The position numbers and the translations under genes are program-made. Shown here one piece after another: positions 9,176 to 18,762 of a stretch of 64,000 nt of DNA. The stretch lies in the NCBI RefSeq assembly GCF_009363895.1, contig NZ_CP045434.1, forward strand, positions 496,001 through 560,000. The letters are read 5' to 3'. The notes beneath the pieces are model-generated. The model was not told the origin of the DNA and did no database searches. It saw nothing but the letters and a program-made list of their open reading frames with translations. This stretch comes from Sphingomonas ginsengisoli An et al. 2013 (lineage in GTDB: Bacteria; Pseudomonadota; Alphaproteobacteria; Sphingomonadales; Sphingomonadaceae). The first letter of the stretch is position 1. Each line of letters begins with the position of its first letter.

Positions 9176-10321
9176 ATGACCGAGCCGCGAGGCGCACCGC
9201 GGCTGCTCGCGAGTGCCAACAGCCTGTGGAATTTGTCCAACTTTCGCGGCGGCCTGCTGCGCGGGCTGGCGGCGGCCGGCTTCGAGCCGGTGCTGGCGGC
9301 GGCGCCGGCGGATGAGCCGGTGGCGCTGCCCTGGTGCACCGCCGCCCTTCCGCTGCGCAGCGACGGGCTCAATCCCGCTGCCGATGCGCTGTTGCTGGCG
9401 CGGTTCGTGCGGCTGCTCAGGCGCGAGAGGCCTGCGGCGCTGATCAGCTGGACGGCCAAGCCCAATATCTACGGGGCGATGGCGGCGCGGCTCACCGGCA
9501 TTCCCGCCTTTCCCAACGTCAGCGGGCTGGGGACCGCCTTCATTCGCGGCGGGCTGCTCCAGCGGCTGCTGAGCGGGCTCTACCGCACCGCCTTCGCGCG
9601 CTGCCCGGCGGTGTTCTTCCAGAACGGCGAGGATGCCGCGCTGTTCGTCGGTCTGGGGCTGGTGCGGCATGAGCAGGTACGGCTGTTGCCGGGGTCGGGG
9701 GTCGATCTCGCCCGCTTCGCCGCGCGGCCGCTGCCGGCGGAGGAGGGGCCGCTGCGGCTGTTGTTTGTCGGGCGGCTGCTCGGCGACAAGGGGGTGCGCG
9801 AGCTGGTCGAGGCGGCGCGGCTGCTAAAGGCGGAAGGGGCCGGGGTGCGGTTCCAGCTGCTGGGGTTTGTCGGAGCGCAGAACCGGACCGCCATCACCAA
9901 GGACGAACTCGACGGGTGGCTCGCCGAGGATCTGCTCGATTATCTCGGCACCGCCGAGGATGTGCGGCCGGCGTTGGCGCAGGCGCATGGGGTGGTGCTG
10001 CCCTCCTATCGCGAGGGGCTGCCGCGCTCGTTGCTCGAGGCGGCGGCGGTCGGACGGCCGCTGCTGGCGAGCGACGTTCCCGGCTGCCGCGACGTGGTCG
10101 AGGATGGGGTCAACGGGCTGCTGTTTCCGGTCCGCTCGGCGGAGGGCTTGGCGGCGGCGGTGCGCCAGTTTCTCGCCTTGACGCCGGACGAGCGGCAGAG
10201 AATGGGCGACGCTGCCCGGCGCACGGCCGAAGAGCGGTTCAGCGAGGAGCAGGTCGTCGCGGCCTATCTCAAGGAACTGGCGCCCCTGCTGCGGGCGGGC
10301 GGAACGAGGAGTGACGGCTGA
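9176..10321 (+). CDS. Glycosyltransferase, GT4-type (GT-B fold)
   Basis: 381 aa from the ATG at 9176 (another in-frame ATG at 9167 and a TTG at 9128 are possible, none with a strong Shine-Dalgarno). The N-terminal half has SANSLWNLSNFRGGLLRGL and WTAKPNIYGAMAARLTGIP, typical of WcaA/PglA-like sugar transferases. The C-terminal Glycos_transf_1 half has LLFVGRLLGDKGVRELVEAARLL and the E-x7-E nucleotide-binding region YREGLPRSLLEAAAVGRPLLASDVPGCRDVV. It probably adds one sugar to the lipid-linked repeat unit on the cytoplasmic side of the membrane. It is the first gene of the plus-strand run that includes the epimerase and exporters; the next gene begins at the following base. Confidence 0.9.
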   Translation: MTEPRGAPRLLASANSLWNLSNFRGGLLRGLAAAGFEPVLAAAPADEPVALPWCTAALPLRSDGLNPAADALLLARFVRLLRRERPAALISWTAKPNIYGAMAARLTGIPAFPNVSGLGTAFIRGGLLQRLLSGLYRTAFARCPAVFFQNGEDAALFVGLGLVRHEQVRLLPGSGVDLARFAARPLPAEEGPLRLLFVGRLLGDKGVRELVEAARLLKAEGAGVRFQLLGFVGAQNRTAITKDELDGWLAEDLLDYLGTAEDVRPALAQAHGVVLPSYREGLPRSLLEAAAVGRPLLASDVPGCRDVVEDGVNGLLFPVRSAEGLAAAVRQFLALTPDERQRMGDAARRTAEERFSEEQVVAAYLKELAPLLRAGGTRSDG

Positions 10322-11086
10322 GTGTGGGGTCGCTGGCGAAAGGCGCAGGCGCGGCAGTGGGGGGGGGCCGAGGGCTATCGTGCTTATGCGGTGGGCGACG
10401 TCCACGGGCGGCTCGACCTGCTCGACGGGTTGCTGGTGCAGATCCAGGAAGACCATGCGGGCCGGGCGGCGGGGGTCCAGCCGCTGCTGGTGCTGCTCGG
10501 CGACCTGATCGACCGCGGGCCCGACAGCCGCGGGGTGCTCGAGCGGCTGATCGCCGCGCCGCTGGCGGGGTTCCAGACGGTGGCGCTGTGCGGCAATCAT
10601 GAGGAGGCGCTGCTGCGGCTGCTCGACGAGGCGGAGCCGGGGCTGCTCGAGCGGTGGCTGCACTTCGGCGGGGACGCGTGTGTGCTGAGCTATGGCGAGG
10701 ACCCCGACCGGCTCGCCGCCTTGCCCGAGGACGAGGCGATCGCGCGGCTGCGGGAGCTGATCCCGGCGGCGCATCAGGAGTATCTGCGCTCGCTCGCCGA
10801 CACCTTCCGCTTCGGCGACTATCTGTTCGTCCATGCCGGGATCCGGCCGGGGGTGGCGCTCGAGCGGCAGCAGCCGGCGGACCTCCGCTGGATCCGCGAA
10901 CCGTTCCTGTCCGACCCGCGCGACCATGGGATGCTGGTGGTCCATGGCCACACGATCAGCGACGAGCCGCAGGTGCGCGCCAACCGGATCGGGATCGACA
11001 CCGGCGGCTATCGCCAGGGCGTGTTGACCGCGCTGATGGTCGACGGCACCCAGCGCTATTGGCTGCAGCAGCGGAGCGGACAATGA
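10322..11086 (+). CDS. Metallophosphoesterase (Ser/Thr phosphatase superfamily)
   Basis: 254 aa with a GTG start immediately after the glycosyltransferase stop. The calcineurin-type metal motifs are in order: [11 protein letters not shown] (D-x-H-G), [15 protein letters not shown] (GD-x2-DRG), [10 protein letters not shown] (GNHE), FVHAGIRPG, and [11 protein letters not shown] (GHT). It resembles bacterial PrpA/ApaH-like phosphatases. Sitting in the exopolysaccharide operon beside a tyrosine autokinase, it could act on a phosphoprotein or a phosphorylated sugar intermediate, but the substrate cannot be told from sequence. Its stop overlaps the epimerase start (ATGA). Confidence 0.9.
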   Translation: MWGRWRKAQARQWGGAEGYRAYAVGDVHGRLDLLDGLLVQIQEDHAGRAAGVQPLLVLLGDLIDRGPDSRGVLERLIAAPLAGFQTVALCGNHEEALLRLLDEAEPGLLERWLHFGGDACVLSYGEDPDRLAALPEDEAIARLRELIPAAHQEYLRSLADTFRFGDYLFVHAGIRPGVALERQQPADLRWIREPFLSDPRDHGMLVVHGHTISDEPQVRANRIGIDTGGYRQGVLTALMVDGTQRYWLQQRSGQ

Positions 11087-12117
11087 GCATCGTCGACTGG
11101 CTGGCGGAGGATCTGAAACAGGCGGTCGCCGCGAGCCGGCGGCGATGGCTGGTGACCGGGGCGGCGGGATTCATCGGCTCGAACCTTGCCGAGGCGTTGC
11201 TCGGGCTCGGGCAGGAGGTGGTCGGGCTCGACAATTATGCGACCGGCCATGCGCACAATCTCGACCAGTTGCTCGGCGCGGTCGGGCCGGAGGCGGCGAG
11301 CCGGTTCACCATGCTCGAAGTCGACATCCGCGACCGCGCGGGTTGCGCCCGGGCGGCCGAGGGGATCGACGTCATCCTGCACCAGGCGGCCTTGGGCTCG
11401 GTGCCGCGGTCGATCGCCGACCCGCTGACCAGCCACGACGCCAACGTCACCGGCTTCGTCAACATGATCGAGGCGGCGCGGCAGGCGGGGGTCCCGCGCT
11501 TCCTTTATGCGGCGTCGAGCTCGACCTACGGCGACGAGCCCAACCTGCCCAAGCGCGAGGAGCGGATCGGCAACGCGCTGTCGCCTTATGCCGCAACCAA
11601 GCTGGTCAACGAGATCTACGCCGGGGTCTATCAGCGCAGCTACGGCTACAAGGCGACGGGGCTGCGCTACTTCAACATCTTCGGGCCGCGGCAGGACCCC
11701 GAGGGGGCCTATGCCGCGGTGATCCCCAAGTGGGTGGCGGCGATGATCGCCGGGGAGGAGATCGTCATCAACGGCGACGGCGAGACCAGCCGCGACTTCT
11801 GCTTCGTCGCCAATGCGGTGCAGGCCAATCTGCGCGGCGCGCTGGCGGGGGACGAGGCGCAGGGCGAGGTTTACAATGTGGCGGTCGGCGAGCGGACTTC
11901 GCTCAACGACCTCCATCGGCTGATTGCGGAAGGGCTCGGAAGGCTCGGCATCGCCTACCACCGGCCGCCGCGGCACGGGCCGTTCCGCGAAGGCGACGTC
12001 CGCCACTCGCTGGCCGACGTCAGCAAGGCCGAGCGGCTGCTCGGTTACCGGCCGACCCAAGACCTCGCCGCCGGGCTGGCCGCGGCGCTGCCCTGGTATG
12101 TGGCGGAGCTGCGCTAA
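11083..12117 (+). CDS. UDP-sugar 4-epimerase, extended SDR (TviC/WbpP-like)
   Basis: 344 aa. The NAD-binding motif GAAGFIGS lies at residues 26-33. Other marks are the [13 protein letters not shown] segment typical of the TviC/WbpP group, [12 protein letters not shown], the SSSTYGD serine and the YAATK catalytic pair, [14 protein letters not shown], and [15 protein letters not shown]. These features indicate a UDP-GlcNAc/UDP-GlcNAcA-type C4 epimerase rather than GalE proper. It would supply an activated amino sugar or uronic acid for the polysaccharide. The ATG overlaps the phosphoesterase stop. About 110 bp without a gene follow before the exporter gene. Confidence 0.9.
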   Translation: MSIVDWLAEDLKQAVAASRRRWLVTGAAGFIGSNLAEALLGLGQEVVGLDNYATGHAHNLDQLLGAVGPEAASRFTMLEVDIRDRAGCARAAEGIDVILHQAALGSVPRSIADPLTSHDANVTGFVNMIEAARQAGVPRFLYAASSSTYGDEPNLPKREERIGNALSPYAATKLVNEIYAGVYQRSYGYKATGLRYFNIFGPRQDPEGAYAAVIPKWVAAMIAGEEIVINGDGETSRDFCFVANAVQANLRGALAGDEAQGEVYNVAVGERTSLNDLHRLIAEGLGRLGIAYHRPPRHGPFREGDVRHSLADVSKAERLLGYRPTQDLAAGLAAALPWYVAELR

Positions 12118-12226
12118 CTCTTAGCGCCGCGATAACCGTCCAAGGCATTGAAGACGCCTGCTTTGCCGCTATGGCTGGGCCAAGCGGGCCGCAGGGCGCG
12201 CGGGTGGACGACAAAGGATCGCGAAC

Positions 12227-12919
12227 GTGGCGAAGGCATATGCGACCCTGGGACTGGCGGTAGGGCTGGCGGCGGCATTGGGGTCCTGCGCCGACAAGCG
12301 CGGCGGGCCGATCGCCTACAATGTCGCGCTGGCCGCGCCCGACGCGCCCAAGATCGTCCCGCTCGAGCAGGACTATCGCATCGCCCCGCTCGACGTGCTG
12401 ACGGTTAAGGTGTTCAAGCAGCCCGACCTGTCGGGCGATTATCCGGTCGACCTGACCGGCAACATCTCGATGCCGCTGATCGGCAACGTCCAGGTCGCCG
12501 AACTGACCACCAGCGAGCTCGATGGCCGGCTGAAGGCGCAATATGGCGCCAAATATCTCGAGAAACCCGACATCAGCGTCGGGGTGAAGTCGTCGACCAG
12601 GCGCAGCGTCACGGTCGACGGCGCGGTCAAGAACAGCGGGTCCTTCCCGGTCGCCGGGCCGGTCTCGCTGATCCAGGCGATCGCGCAGGCCGGGGGGACC
12701 ACCGAAGACGCCAATCCGCGCCGGGTGGCGATCTTCCGCTCGATCGCCGGCAAGCGGCAGGCAGCGGCGTTTGACTTGACCGACATCCGCCGCGGACTGG
12801 CGCAGGACCCGACCATCTATCCGGGCGACATCGTGGTGGTCGACGGTTCGCGGGTGAAGGCGACCCAGAAGGCCATTCTGAGCAACATCCCGCTGCTGTC
12901 CATCTTCCGGCCCTTCTGA
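12227..12919 (+). CDS. Outer-membrane polysaccharide export lipoprotein (Wza/GumB family)
   Basis: 230 aa with a GTG start. The N-terminus is a lipoprotein signal (YATLGLAVGLAAALGSC) whose Cys near residue 20 would be lipidated. The Poly_export domain follows (DYRIAPLDVLTVKVFKQPDLSGDYPVDLTGNISMPLIG cut into blocks across residues 50-90), then a SLBB-type segment (VTVDGAVKNSGSFPVAG). It is short compared with Wza (about 380 aa) and matches the GumB-like short class. It should form the outer-membrane portal working with the Wzc-like protein encoded next, 37 bp downstream. Confidence 0.93.
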   Translation: MAKAYATLGLAVGLAAALGSCADKRGGPIAYNVALAAPDAPKIVPLEQDYRIAPLDVLTVKVFKQPDLSGDYPVDLTGNISMPLIGNVQVAELTTSELDGRLKAQYGAKYLEKPDISVGVKSSTRRSVTVDGAVKNSGSFPVAGPVSLIQAIAQAGGTTEDANPRRVAIFRSIAGKRQAAAFDLTDIRRGLAQDPTIYPGDIVVVDGSRVKATQKAILSNIPLLSIFRPF

Positions 12920-12956
12920 TGCCGGCAGCCGACGCGGCCCAAGGAACTTCCCACCA

Positions 12957-15185
12957 GTGAATCGCGACCTTTCCATCCCCAGCGGCGACAGCCGGGCGCT
13001 GTCGGACCGCGTGGTCACCCCCAACGCCACGCTCGGCGTCGCCGACCGCCAGCATCACGCGCCCAAGCTCGACGCGCAGACCATCCTGCGGGTCATCCGC
13101 GAGTGGCACTGGCTGATCGTCGGGGCGACCGCGCTGGGGCTGGCGCTGGGGGTGGTGGCGACCTTGCTGACGACGCCGCTCTACAAGGCGTGGGTCACGC
13201 TCGAGGTCAATCCGCCGACGGTGGACGTCTCCGACGACCAGCAGCGCAACCGCTTCGGCAACGACGACAGCACTTACGACTTCGTCCAGACCCAGGTCGG
13301 CCTGCTCGGCAGCCGCAGTCTCGCCGAGCGGGTCGCGCAGGACCTCAATCTCGTCAACACGCCGAGCGTGGTCGGCGAGGGCGACGCCACCGCGCGGCTC
13401 AACCGGGCGGCGGGGATCGTCGCCGGCGGGCTCGACGTCGTCGCGCCCAAGGACGGGCGGCTGATCCGCTTCAGCTATACCAGCCCTAATCCGCAACTCG
13501 CCGCGCAGATCGCCAACGGGGTCGCCGACGGGTTCATCAACTCGAACCTCCAGCGCAAGTTCGAGGCATCGAACTACGCCCGCCGCTTCCTCGAGCGGCA
13601 GATCGCCAAGACCCGCGGCGACCTAGAGAAGTCCGAGCGGCAGCAGGTCGCCTATGCGCAGACCGAGGGGATCATCAACCTCCAGGGCACCGGCGGCGAC
13701 GGCAAGACCGGCGGCGGACAGAGCGATGCCGGCTCGTTGCAGGGCGAATCGCTCCAGGCGCTCAACGCCGCGCTCGCCACCGCCACCGCGCGCCGGGTCG
13801 CCGCCGAGGGCGCCTATCGCGCCGCGCAGGCGTCCGGGCCGACCAACGAGGTCAACGAGAGCACGTCGGCTTTGCGGCAGACGAAGGCCGGGCTCGAGGC
13901 CGAATATCAGGAGAAGCGCACGCTCCTGAAGCCCGACCATCCCGACATGATCAGCCTGCGCAGCCGGATCGACGAGCTCGACAAGCAGATCGCGCGCGAG
14001 ACCGCGCAGGTCAGCGGCGGGCGCAACAACAGCTTGGCGCAGGAATATCGCGGCGCCGCCGCCGCCGAAGCGTCGCTGCAAGGGCGGGTTAATGCGCTTA
14101 GGGGCTCGGTCCTCGACCTGCGCGGGCGCAGCGTCCAGTACAATATCCTCCAGCGCGAGGTGGACACCAACCGCGCGCTCTATGACGCGCTGCTCCAGCG
14201 CTACAAGGAGATCGGGGTGGCCGGCGGGGTCGGCGCGGCGCCGATCTCGATCGTCGACCGGGCGCTGCCGCCGGGCGGGCCGTTCAAGCCCAATCTGCTG
14301 ATGAACCTGATGGCCGGGCTGGGCCTGGGGCTGCTCGCCGGGATCGGCGCGGCGCTGGGGTTCGAATTCCTCAGCGACACGATCAAGACCCGCGAGGACA
14401 TCCGCACCAAGCTCCAGCTCGCCTGCCTCGGGGCGATCCCCAAGCGGGTCGCCAAGCAGGGCACGCTGGTGGACGATATCCGCGATCCCTCGTCGGCGGT
14501 GGCCGAAGCCTATTCGGCGGTTTGCGCGGCCTTGCGCTTCACCACCGAGGAAGGGGTGCCGCGCAGCCTGCTCGTCACCTCGACCCAGGAGGCGGAAGGA
14601 AAGTCGTCGACCGCGCTGGCGGTGGCGCAGAGCTATGCCCGCCAAGGGCGCAGCGTGCTGCTGATCGACGCAGACCTGCGCAAGCCGTCGTTCAAGACCG
14701 GCGGCAACGAGCAGGGGCTGGTCGGTCTGCTGACCAACCATGAGGACGTCAACGGGCGGGTGGTGCCGACCCAGTTCGACAATCTGTGGCTGCTGCCGTG
14801 CGGGCCGCTGCCGCCCAATCCGGCCGACCTGCTGTCGACCCGGCGCTTCGCGACCATCCTCGAGGACGCCTGCCAGCGATTCGATTTGGTGGTGGTCGAC
14901 GGGCCGCCGATCCTCGGCCTCGCCGATTCGCCGCTGCTGGCGGCGACGGTCGCCGGAACCCTGTTCGTGGTCGAGAGCGGCCGCACCCGGACGCGGGCGG
15001 CGGTGGAATCGCTCAACCGGATCGAGGCGGCGGGGGCGCGGATCCTCGGCGCGGTGCTGACCAAGGCGATCGAGCGTGAGGGCTATGGTTATTATTCGTA
15101 CCGCTACGGCCAGCTCGAGGACGAGCGCGACGACAAGGTCGTGCTGATCGCGCACCAGGCGGACGCGAGCGCGGACGCGGTTTGA
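12957..15185 (+). CDS. Polysaccharide co-polymerase and tyrosine autokinase (Wzc/GumC-BY kinase)
   Basis: 742 aa with a GTG start. The N-terminal Wzz domain has a membrane helix near residues 48-70 (WLIVGATALGLALGVVATLL), followed by a long periplasmic coiled-coil part (FLERQIAKTRGDLEKSERQ; KTLLKPDHPD-like region) and a second helix near 445 (NLMAGLGLGLLAGIGAALGF). The cytoplasmic kinase has a Walker A STQEAEGKSSTA, Walker A' VLLIDADLRKPS and Walker B DLVVVDGPPI. The C-terminus has a tyrosine cluster (EGYGYYSYRYGQ) for autophosphorylation. It controls chain length and export together with the Wza-like lipoprotein. The stop overlaps the next start (TTGA). Confidence 0.95.
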   Translation: MNRDLSIPSGDSRALSDRVVTPNATLGVADRQHHAPKLDAQTILRVIREWHWLIVGATALGLALGVVATLLTTPLYKAWVTLEVNPPTVDVSDDQQRNRFGNDDSTYDFVQTQVGLLGSRSLAERVAQDLNLVNTPSVVGEGDATARLNRAAGIVAGGLDVVAPKDGRLIRFSYTSPNPQLAAQIANGVADGFINSNLQRKFEASNYARRFLERQIAKTRGDLEKSERQQVAYAQTEGIINLQGTGGDGKTGGGQSDAGSLQGESLQALNAALATATARRVAAEGAYRAAQASGPTNEVNESTSALRQTKAGLEAEYQEKRTLLKPDHPDMISLRSRIDELDKQIARETAQVSGGRNNSLAQEYRGAAAAEASLQGRVNALRGSVLDLRGRSVQYNILQREVDTNRALYDALLQRYKEIGVAGGVGAAPISIVDRALPPGGPFKPNLLMNLMAGLGLGLLAGIGAALGFEFLSDTIKTREDIRTKLQLACLGAIPKRVAKQGTLVDDIRDPSSAVAEAYSAVCAALRFTTEEGVPRSLLVTSTQEAEGKSSTALAVAQSYARQGRSVLLIDADLRKPSFKTGGNEQGLVGLLTNHEDVNGRVVPTQFDNLWLLPCGPLPPNPADLLSTRRFATILEDACQRFDLVVVDGPPILGLADSPLLAATVAGTLFVVESGRTRTRAAVESLNRIEAAGARILGAVLTKAIEREGYGYYSYRYGQLEDERDDKVVLIAHQADASADAV

Positions 15186-16330
15186 CCGTTCTGCGGCGCG
15201 GATCGCTGGTGCTGGCGGGGCTGCTGCTAGCGCTGCTCGCGGTGCGGGTGGCGGCGGTGCAGGGGCTGCCGGCGCGGGCCGCGGCCATCTGGCCGGGGCA
15301 TCCGACGGTGGCGCTCGACGCGGGGCTGCGGGCGATCGGGCAGAGCGTCGCCGCGGGGCATCCGCCGCCGGCGGAGGTGACCGCCGCGGTGAGGGGCGTG
15401 GCGCGCCGCGATCCGCTCAACCCGGGGCCGCTGCTGGTCGAGGGGACCAATGCCTTTGCGGCGGGGGAGACGAGGCGGGCCGAGCAGTTGCTGCTGGCGG
15501 CGAGCCGGCTCGACCCGCTGGCGCCGGCGCCGCGCTTCCTGCTGGCGCAGCTCTATTTCCGGGAGAATCGCGGGGACGCCGGGCTGGCGCAGGTCGGGTT
15601 CCTGTTCGAGCGGCTCGACGGCAATGCGGCGCCGCTGATCCCGGCGCTGGCGCAATATGCGGCGCAGCCGGGGGCCGCGGCGCGGCTCAAGCCCTTGCTC
15701 GACCGCCAGCCGCAGACGCGCGGGCTGGTGCTGTCGCTGCTCGCCGAACAGCCCGCCAATTTGCCCGCGATCCTTGCGCTGGCGCCCAAGACTGGCGGCG
15801 CAGACGATGCCGAGTGGCGGCAGCGGCTGCTGACCGCGCTGGTCGCCGACCGCCAATATGCGCGCGCTTATGCGCTGTGGCGGGGGTTCGCTCACGTGCC
15901 GGCGCCGGCGACGGCGAGCCTGTTCAACCCGCGCTTCGCGGCGGGCGGGCCGCCGCCGCCGTTCAACTGGCGGCTCGAGAGCGGGTCAGCGGGGACCGCC
16001 GAGCCGCAGCCGGGGGGCGGGCTGCACCTGCTCTATTTCGGGCGCGACGATACGGTGCTGGCCGACCAGACGATGCTGCTGGCGCCGGGGCGCTATCGGC
16101 TCGGGTTCCAGGTGAAGGGACCGGCGACGGGGCTGTCGTGGGCGCTGACCTGCCTGCCCGGCACTGCCGCGCAGGCGCAGGAATTGGCGCGGGGCGCGTT
16201 CGACTTCACCGTGCCGGCGAGCGGCTGCGCGGCGCAGCGGCTCGAGCTCAAGGGCACGCCGGGCGATTATCCGATGACGGTCGACACGGTGGTGAGCCCG
16301 GTCGCGCTGAGCCGGGGCGCGGCCGCATGA
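15182..16330 (+). CDS. Envelope protein of the exopolysaccharide operon, unknown function
   Basis: 382 aa with a TTG start that overlaps the kinase stop. An N-terminal membrane anchor (SLVLAGLLLALLAVRVAAVQGLP) is followed by an Ala/Leu-rich helical region resembling TPR repeats (VARRDPLNPGPLLVEGTNAFAAGE, cut at about residues 80-105; LAQLYFRENRGDAGLAQV). The C-terminal 130 residues look like a beta-sandwich (YFGRDDTVLADQTMLLAPGRYR; WALTCLPGT). The predicted site is the periplasm, tethered to the inner membrane. Its place between the co-polymerase and the ligase suggests a role in assembly or modification of the polymer, but no specific family was recognised. Confidence 0.8.
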   Translation: MTVLRRGSLVLAGLLLALLAVRVAAVQGLPARAAAIWPGHPTVALDAGLRAIGQSVAAGHPPPAEVTAAVRGVARRDPLNPGPLLVEGTNAFAAGETRRAEQLLLAASRLDPLAPAPRFLLAQLYFRENRGDAGLAQVGFLFERLDGNAAPLIPALAQYAAQPGAAARLKPLLDRQPQTRGLVLSLLAEQPANLPAILALAPKTGGADDAEWRQRLLTALVADRQYARAYALWRGFAHVPAPATASLFNPRFAAGGPPPPFNWRLESGSAGTAEPQPGGGLHLLYFGRDDTVLADQTMLLAPGRYRLGFQVKGPATGLSWALTCLPGTAAQAQELARGAFDFTVPASGCAAQRLELKGTPGDYPMTVDTVVSPVALSRGAAA

Positions 16331-17679
16331 GGGCGCCGGTTCGCCAGGGGATCGCCCCCGCTTATCTGTTCGCCTGCCTGCTGCTGGGCGGGAGCGGGCA
16401 GGGGGTGTGGGGGCCGCTGCTGCTGCAACTCGCGGGCGTGGTGCTGCTCGGCTGGAGCTTCTGGTCGGCGCCGCCGCGGCCGCTGGGGGCGAGCGCGCGT
16501 CGGCTCGGCTGGCTGATGGGCGCGGCGGTTCTGCTGGTGCTGGTGCAATTGCTGCCCTTGCCGCCGGTCTTGTGGACCTCGCTCCCGGGGCGGGCCGCGG
16601 CGGTGGAGAATTTCCGGCTGCTCGGCGAGCCGCTGCCGTGGCTGCCGCTGTCGCTGACGCCTTACGACGGGCTGAGCTCGGCGCTGGGGCTGATCCCGCC
16701 GCTGGCGCTGCTCGCTGCGATCCTGCGGCTGGGCGCCTATCGGACGAGCTGGCTGGGAATTGCGATCGGGGCGGGGGCGGTGCTCAACATCCTGCTGGGT
16801 GCGCTGCAGATCAGCACCGGGCGCTATTATCTCTTCCCCTTCTCGACGGTGGGGTCGGCGGCGGGCTTCTTCGCCAACGGCAATTACCTCGGCACGCTGC
16901 TGCTTGCCGCCATTCCGTTCCTCGCCGCGCTGACCGCGCACGGGCTTCGCGAGCGGCGCTCGCATCGCAAAAGGGTCGGCAGCCTCGGGCTAGCGCTCGG
17001 GCCGCTGCTGGTGCTGGTGATGGGGCTGGTCATCAGCAAGTCGATGGCGGCGCTGCTGCTGACGGTGCCGGTGGCGCTCGCCAGCGCGCTGCTGCTGATT
17101 AAGCCCGAGCGGGGACGGTGGAAGATCGTCGGCGGGCTCAGCCTCGCCTGCATGGCAATCGGGCTGGTCGCTTATGCGTGGCTGCCGGCGATCAACGATC
17201 CCAACAACGCCATGTCGACCGGCATCCGCGCGCATCTCTATGCCAAGACCGCGGCGACCGCGTGGCAGCTGTTCCCGGTGGGGTCGGGGCTGGGGTCGTT
17301 CCCGCGGGTCTATGCGCTGTATGAGGATCCGGGCGTGTTCTTCGGCGCGATGGTCAACCATGCGCATGACGATTATCTCGAGATCGCGCTCGAGGGCGGG
17401 CTGCCCGGGGTGCTGATCCTCTTGGGCTTCTTGTGGTGGTGGCTCAAGCGGCTGGTCGCGATCTGGCGCTCGCCCGCGAGCACGCCGTTCGAGCGTGCGG
17501 CGACGATCGCGGCGGCGACCATCCTCGCCCATTCGCTGGTCGACTTCCCGGCGCGGACGATGGCGATTGCGGCGGTGCTCGCTACCGCGGTCGCGCTGAT
17601 GGCCGAGCCGCGCGAGTGGCGGCGGGCGGAGGGGGCCACCGCCGAACGCCGCAAGGCGCGCCATGTCAGCCTGGGCTGA
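16327..17679 (+). CDS. O-antigen ligase / polymerase family membrane protein (Wzy-like)
   Basis: 450 aa starting at the ATG in ATGA overlapping the previous gene. There are about ten to twelve hydrophobic helices, with a conserved block typical of PF04932 (GSAAGFFANGNYLGTLLLAA) and the loop segment VNHAHDDYLEIALEGGLPGVL, which carries the usual His-x-Asp-x-Leu/Glu signature. It should polymerise or ligate lipid-linked repeat units in the periplasmic leaflet. It is the last plus-strand gene of the operon, and its end overlaps the end of the convergent nucleotidyltransferase gene by 14 bp. Confidence 0.9.
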   Translation: MRAPVRQGIAPAYLFACLLLGGSGQGVWGPLLLQLAGVVLLGWSFWSAPPRPLGASARRLGWLMGAAVLLVLVQLLPLPPVLWTSLPGRAAAVENFRLLGEPLPWLPLSLTPYDGLSSALGLIPPLALLAAILRLGAYRTSWLGIAIGAGAVLNILLGALQISTGRYYLFPFSTVGSAAGFFANGNYLGTLLLAAIPFLAALTAHGLRERRSHRKRVGSLGLALGPLLVLVMGLVISKSMAALLLTVPVALASALLLIKPERGRWKIVGGLSLACMAIGLVAYAWLPAINDPNNAMSTGIRAHLYAKTAATAWQLFPVGSGLGSFPRVYALYEDPGVFFGAMVNHAHDDYLEIALEGGLPGVLILLGFLWWWLKRLVAIWRSPASTPFERAATIAAATILAHSLVDFPARTMAIAAVLATAVALMAEPREWRRAEGATAERRKARHVSLG

Positions 17680-18700
17680 GCCGCCGGAACAGGATCTCGC
17701 GGGTTCGCCGCACGCCTTCGGTGAGCGGGAAGGACCAGGATTCGCCGATGAGCAATTGGCTGAGGTGGATGCCGAGGGTGCCGCCACGGCGGGCGGTGGG
17801 CTCGCTGGGGTGGTCGAGCTGGCGCAGGGCTTCGGCAGCCAGCCAGCGGGTGGCGCGGTCGGGATTGAGCGTTTGGCTCAGCGGCAGGTCGTAGACCGCT
17901 TGGCAGAGCAGGAGCGCCAGCCCGGCGGCGCGGCCGGCGCCGGCGTCACGCATGGCGGCGTGGAGCGCGGCCGGGTCGCGGTCGCCGAGCAGGGCGTGGA
18001 AGTCGGCGAGCCACTTGAGGCGGAACCAGGCGCTCGAGGCGCCGTGCACCGCGAGATAGGCGAGCAGTGCCTCGCTCGGCAGGGTCGGGACGGCGATGCC
18101 GGGGGCGATCGGGACGCTCGGCCCGGGGCGATCGGCGCCAAGGCCGGGGAGCAGGCGCGGGGAGTCGGTCAGGCGGCTGTGCAGCTCGACCAGCAGGCCC
18201 GTGGGATGGAGCCAGCCCGATTCCTTGGAATGGCGATGCCAGGCGGCGAGCCGGGCGAGGGTGACACCGTCCTGGGGATGGTAGTCGAGGTCGAGGAGCA
18301 GTCGGCCCGCGGCGACGACGTCGGCGGGGCGGACCAGTAGGTCGATGTCGCGGCTGAGTTTGAGCGTGGCGCGGCCGTAGGCGAGCTGCGACAGCGGCAG
18401 GCCTTTGACGAACAGGAGCGGAAGGCCGGCATCGACGAAGGTGCGATGGAGGCGGCCATATTCGACTGCTGCGCGGAGGTTGTCGGCGGCGATGGCCTGC
18501 GCGTCGGCGGTAAGGGCGTCGGGGACGGCGACGCCGCGAGCGGTCAGGCCGGCGTGGAGCAGGCTCTGGACGCGGTGGCGGCAGGCGAGGGAAATCAGGT
18601 CGGCCCAGGCGAGCGGCGGAGCGCCGAGCGGGGCGCCATCCTGCCGGCACGCGGCGGCCAGCCAGCGCAGGGCGGGCGAGGCGGTCAGCGGCGGGGGCAT
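17666..18700 (-). CDS. Nucleotidyltransferase family protein (NTP_transf_5 type) of a RiPP locus
   Basis: 344 aa. The catalytic signature is in LFVKGLPLSQLAYG followed by LKLSRDIDLLVRP (the RD-x-D metal-binding pair), with HWHRHSKE-like and VELHSRLTDSPRLLPGLG segments downstream, as in the PF14907 group. Members are found with HPr-like kinases in lasso-peptide and related RiPP loci, and at least one lasso-peptide homologue is reported to modify the phosphorylated C-terminus of the peptide. Here it is divergent from the kinase gene (62-bp gap), fitting a two-step tail modification: the kinase adds phosphate and this enzyme adds a further group (inference). Start is ATG at 18700. Confidence 0.85.
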   Translation of the reverse strand: MPPPLTASPALRWLAAACRQDGAPLGAPPLAWADLISLACRHRVQSLLHAGLTARGVAVPDALTADAQAIAADNLRAAVEYGRLHRTFVDAGLPLLFVKGLPLSQLAYGRATLKLSRDIDLLVRPADVVAAGRLLLDLDYHPQDGVTLARLAAWHRHSKESGWLHPTGLLVELHSRLTDSPRLLPGLGADRPGPSVPIAPGIAVPTLPSEALLAYLAVHGASSAWFRLKWLADFHALLGDRDPAALHAAMRDAGAGRAAGLALLLCQAVYDLPLSQTLNPDRATRWLAAEALRQLDHPSEPTARRGGTLGIHLSQLLIGESWSFPLTEGVRRTREILFRRLSPG

Positions 18701-18762
18701 CGGCGCGGGCTCATGGTCGGCACCGGCGCTAGCACGGGGCTGCGCCGGAGCGGAAACTGGAC

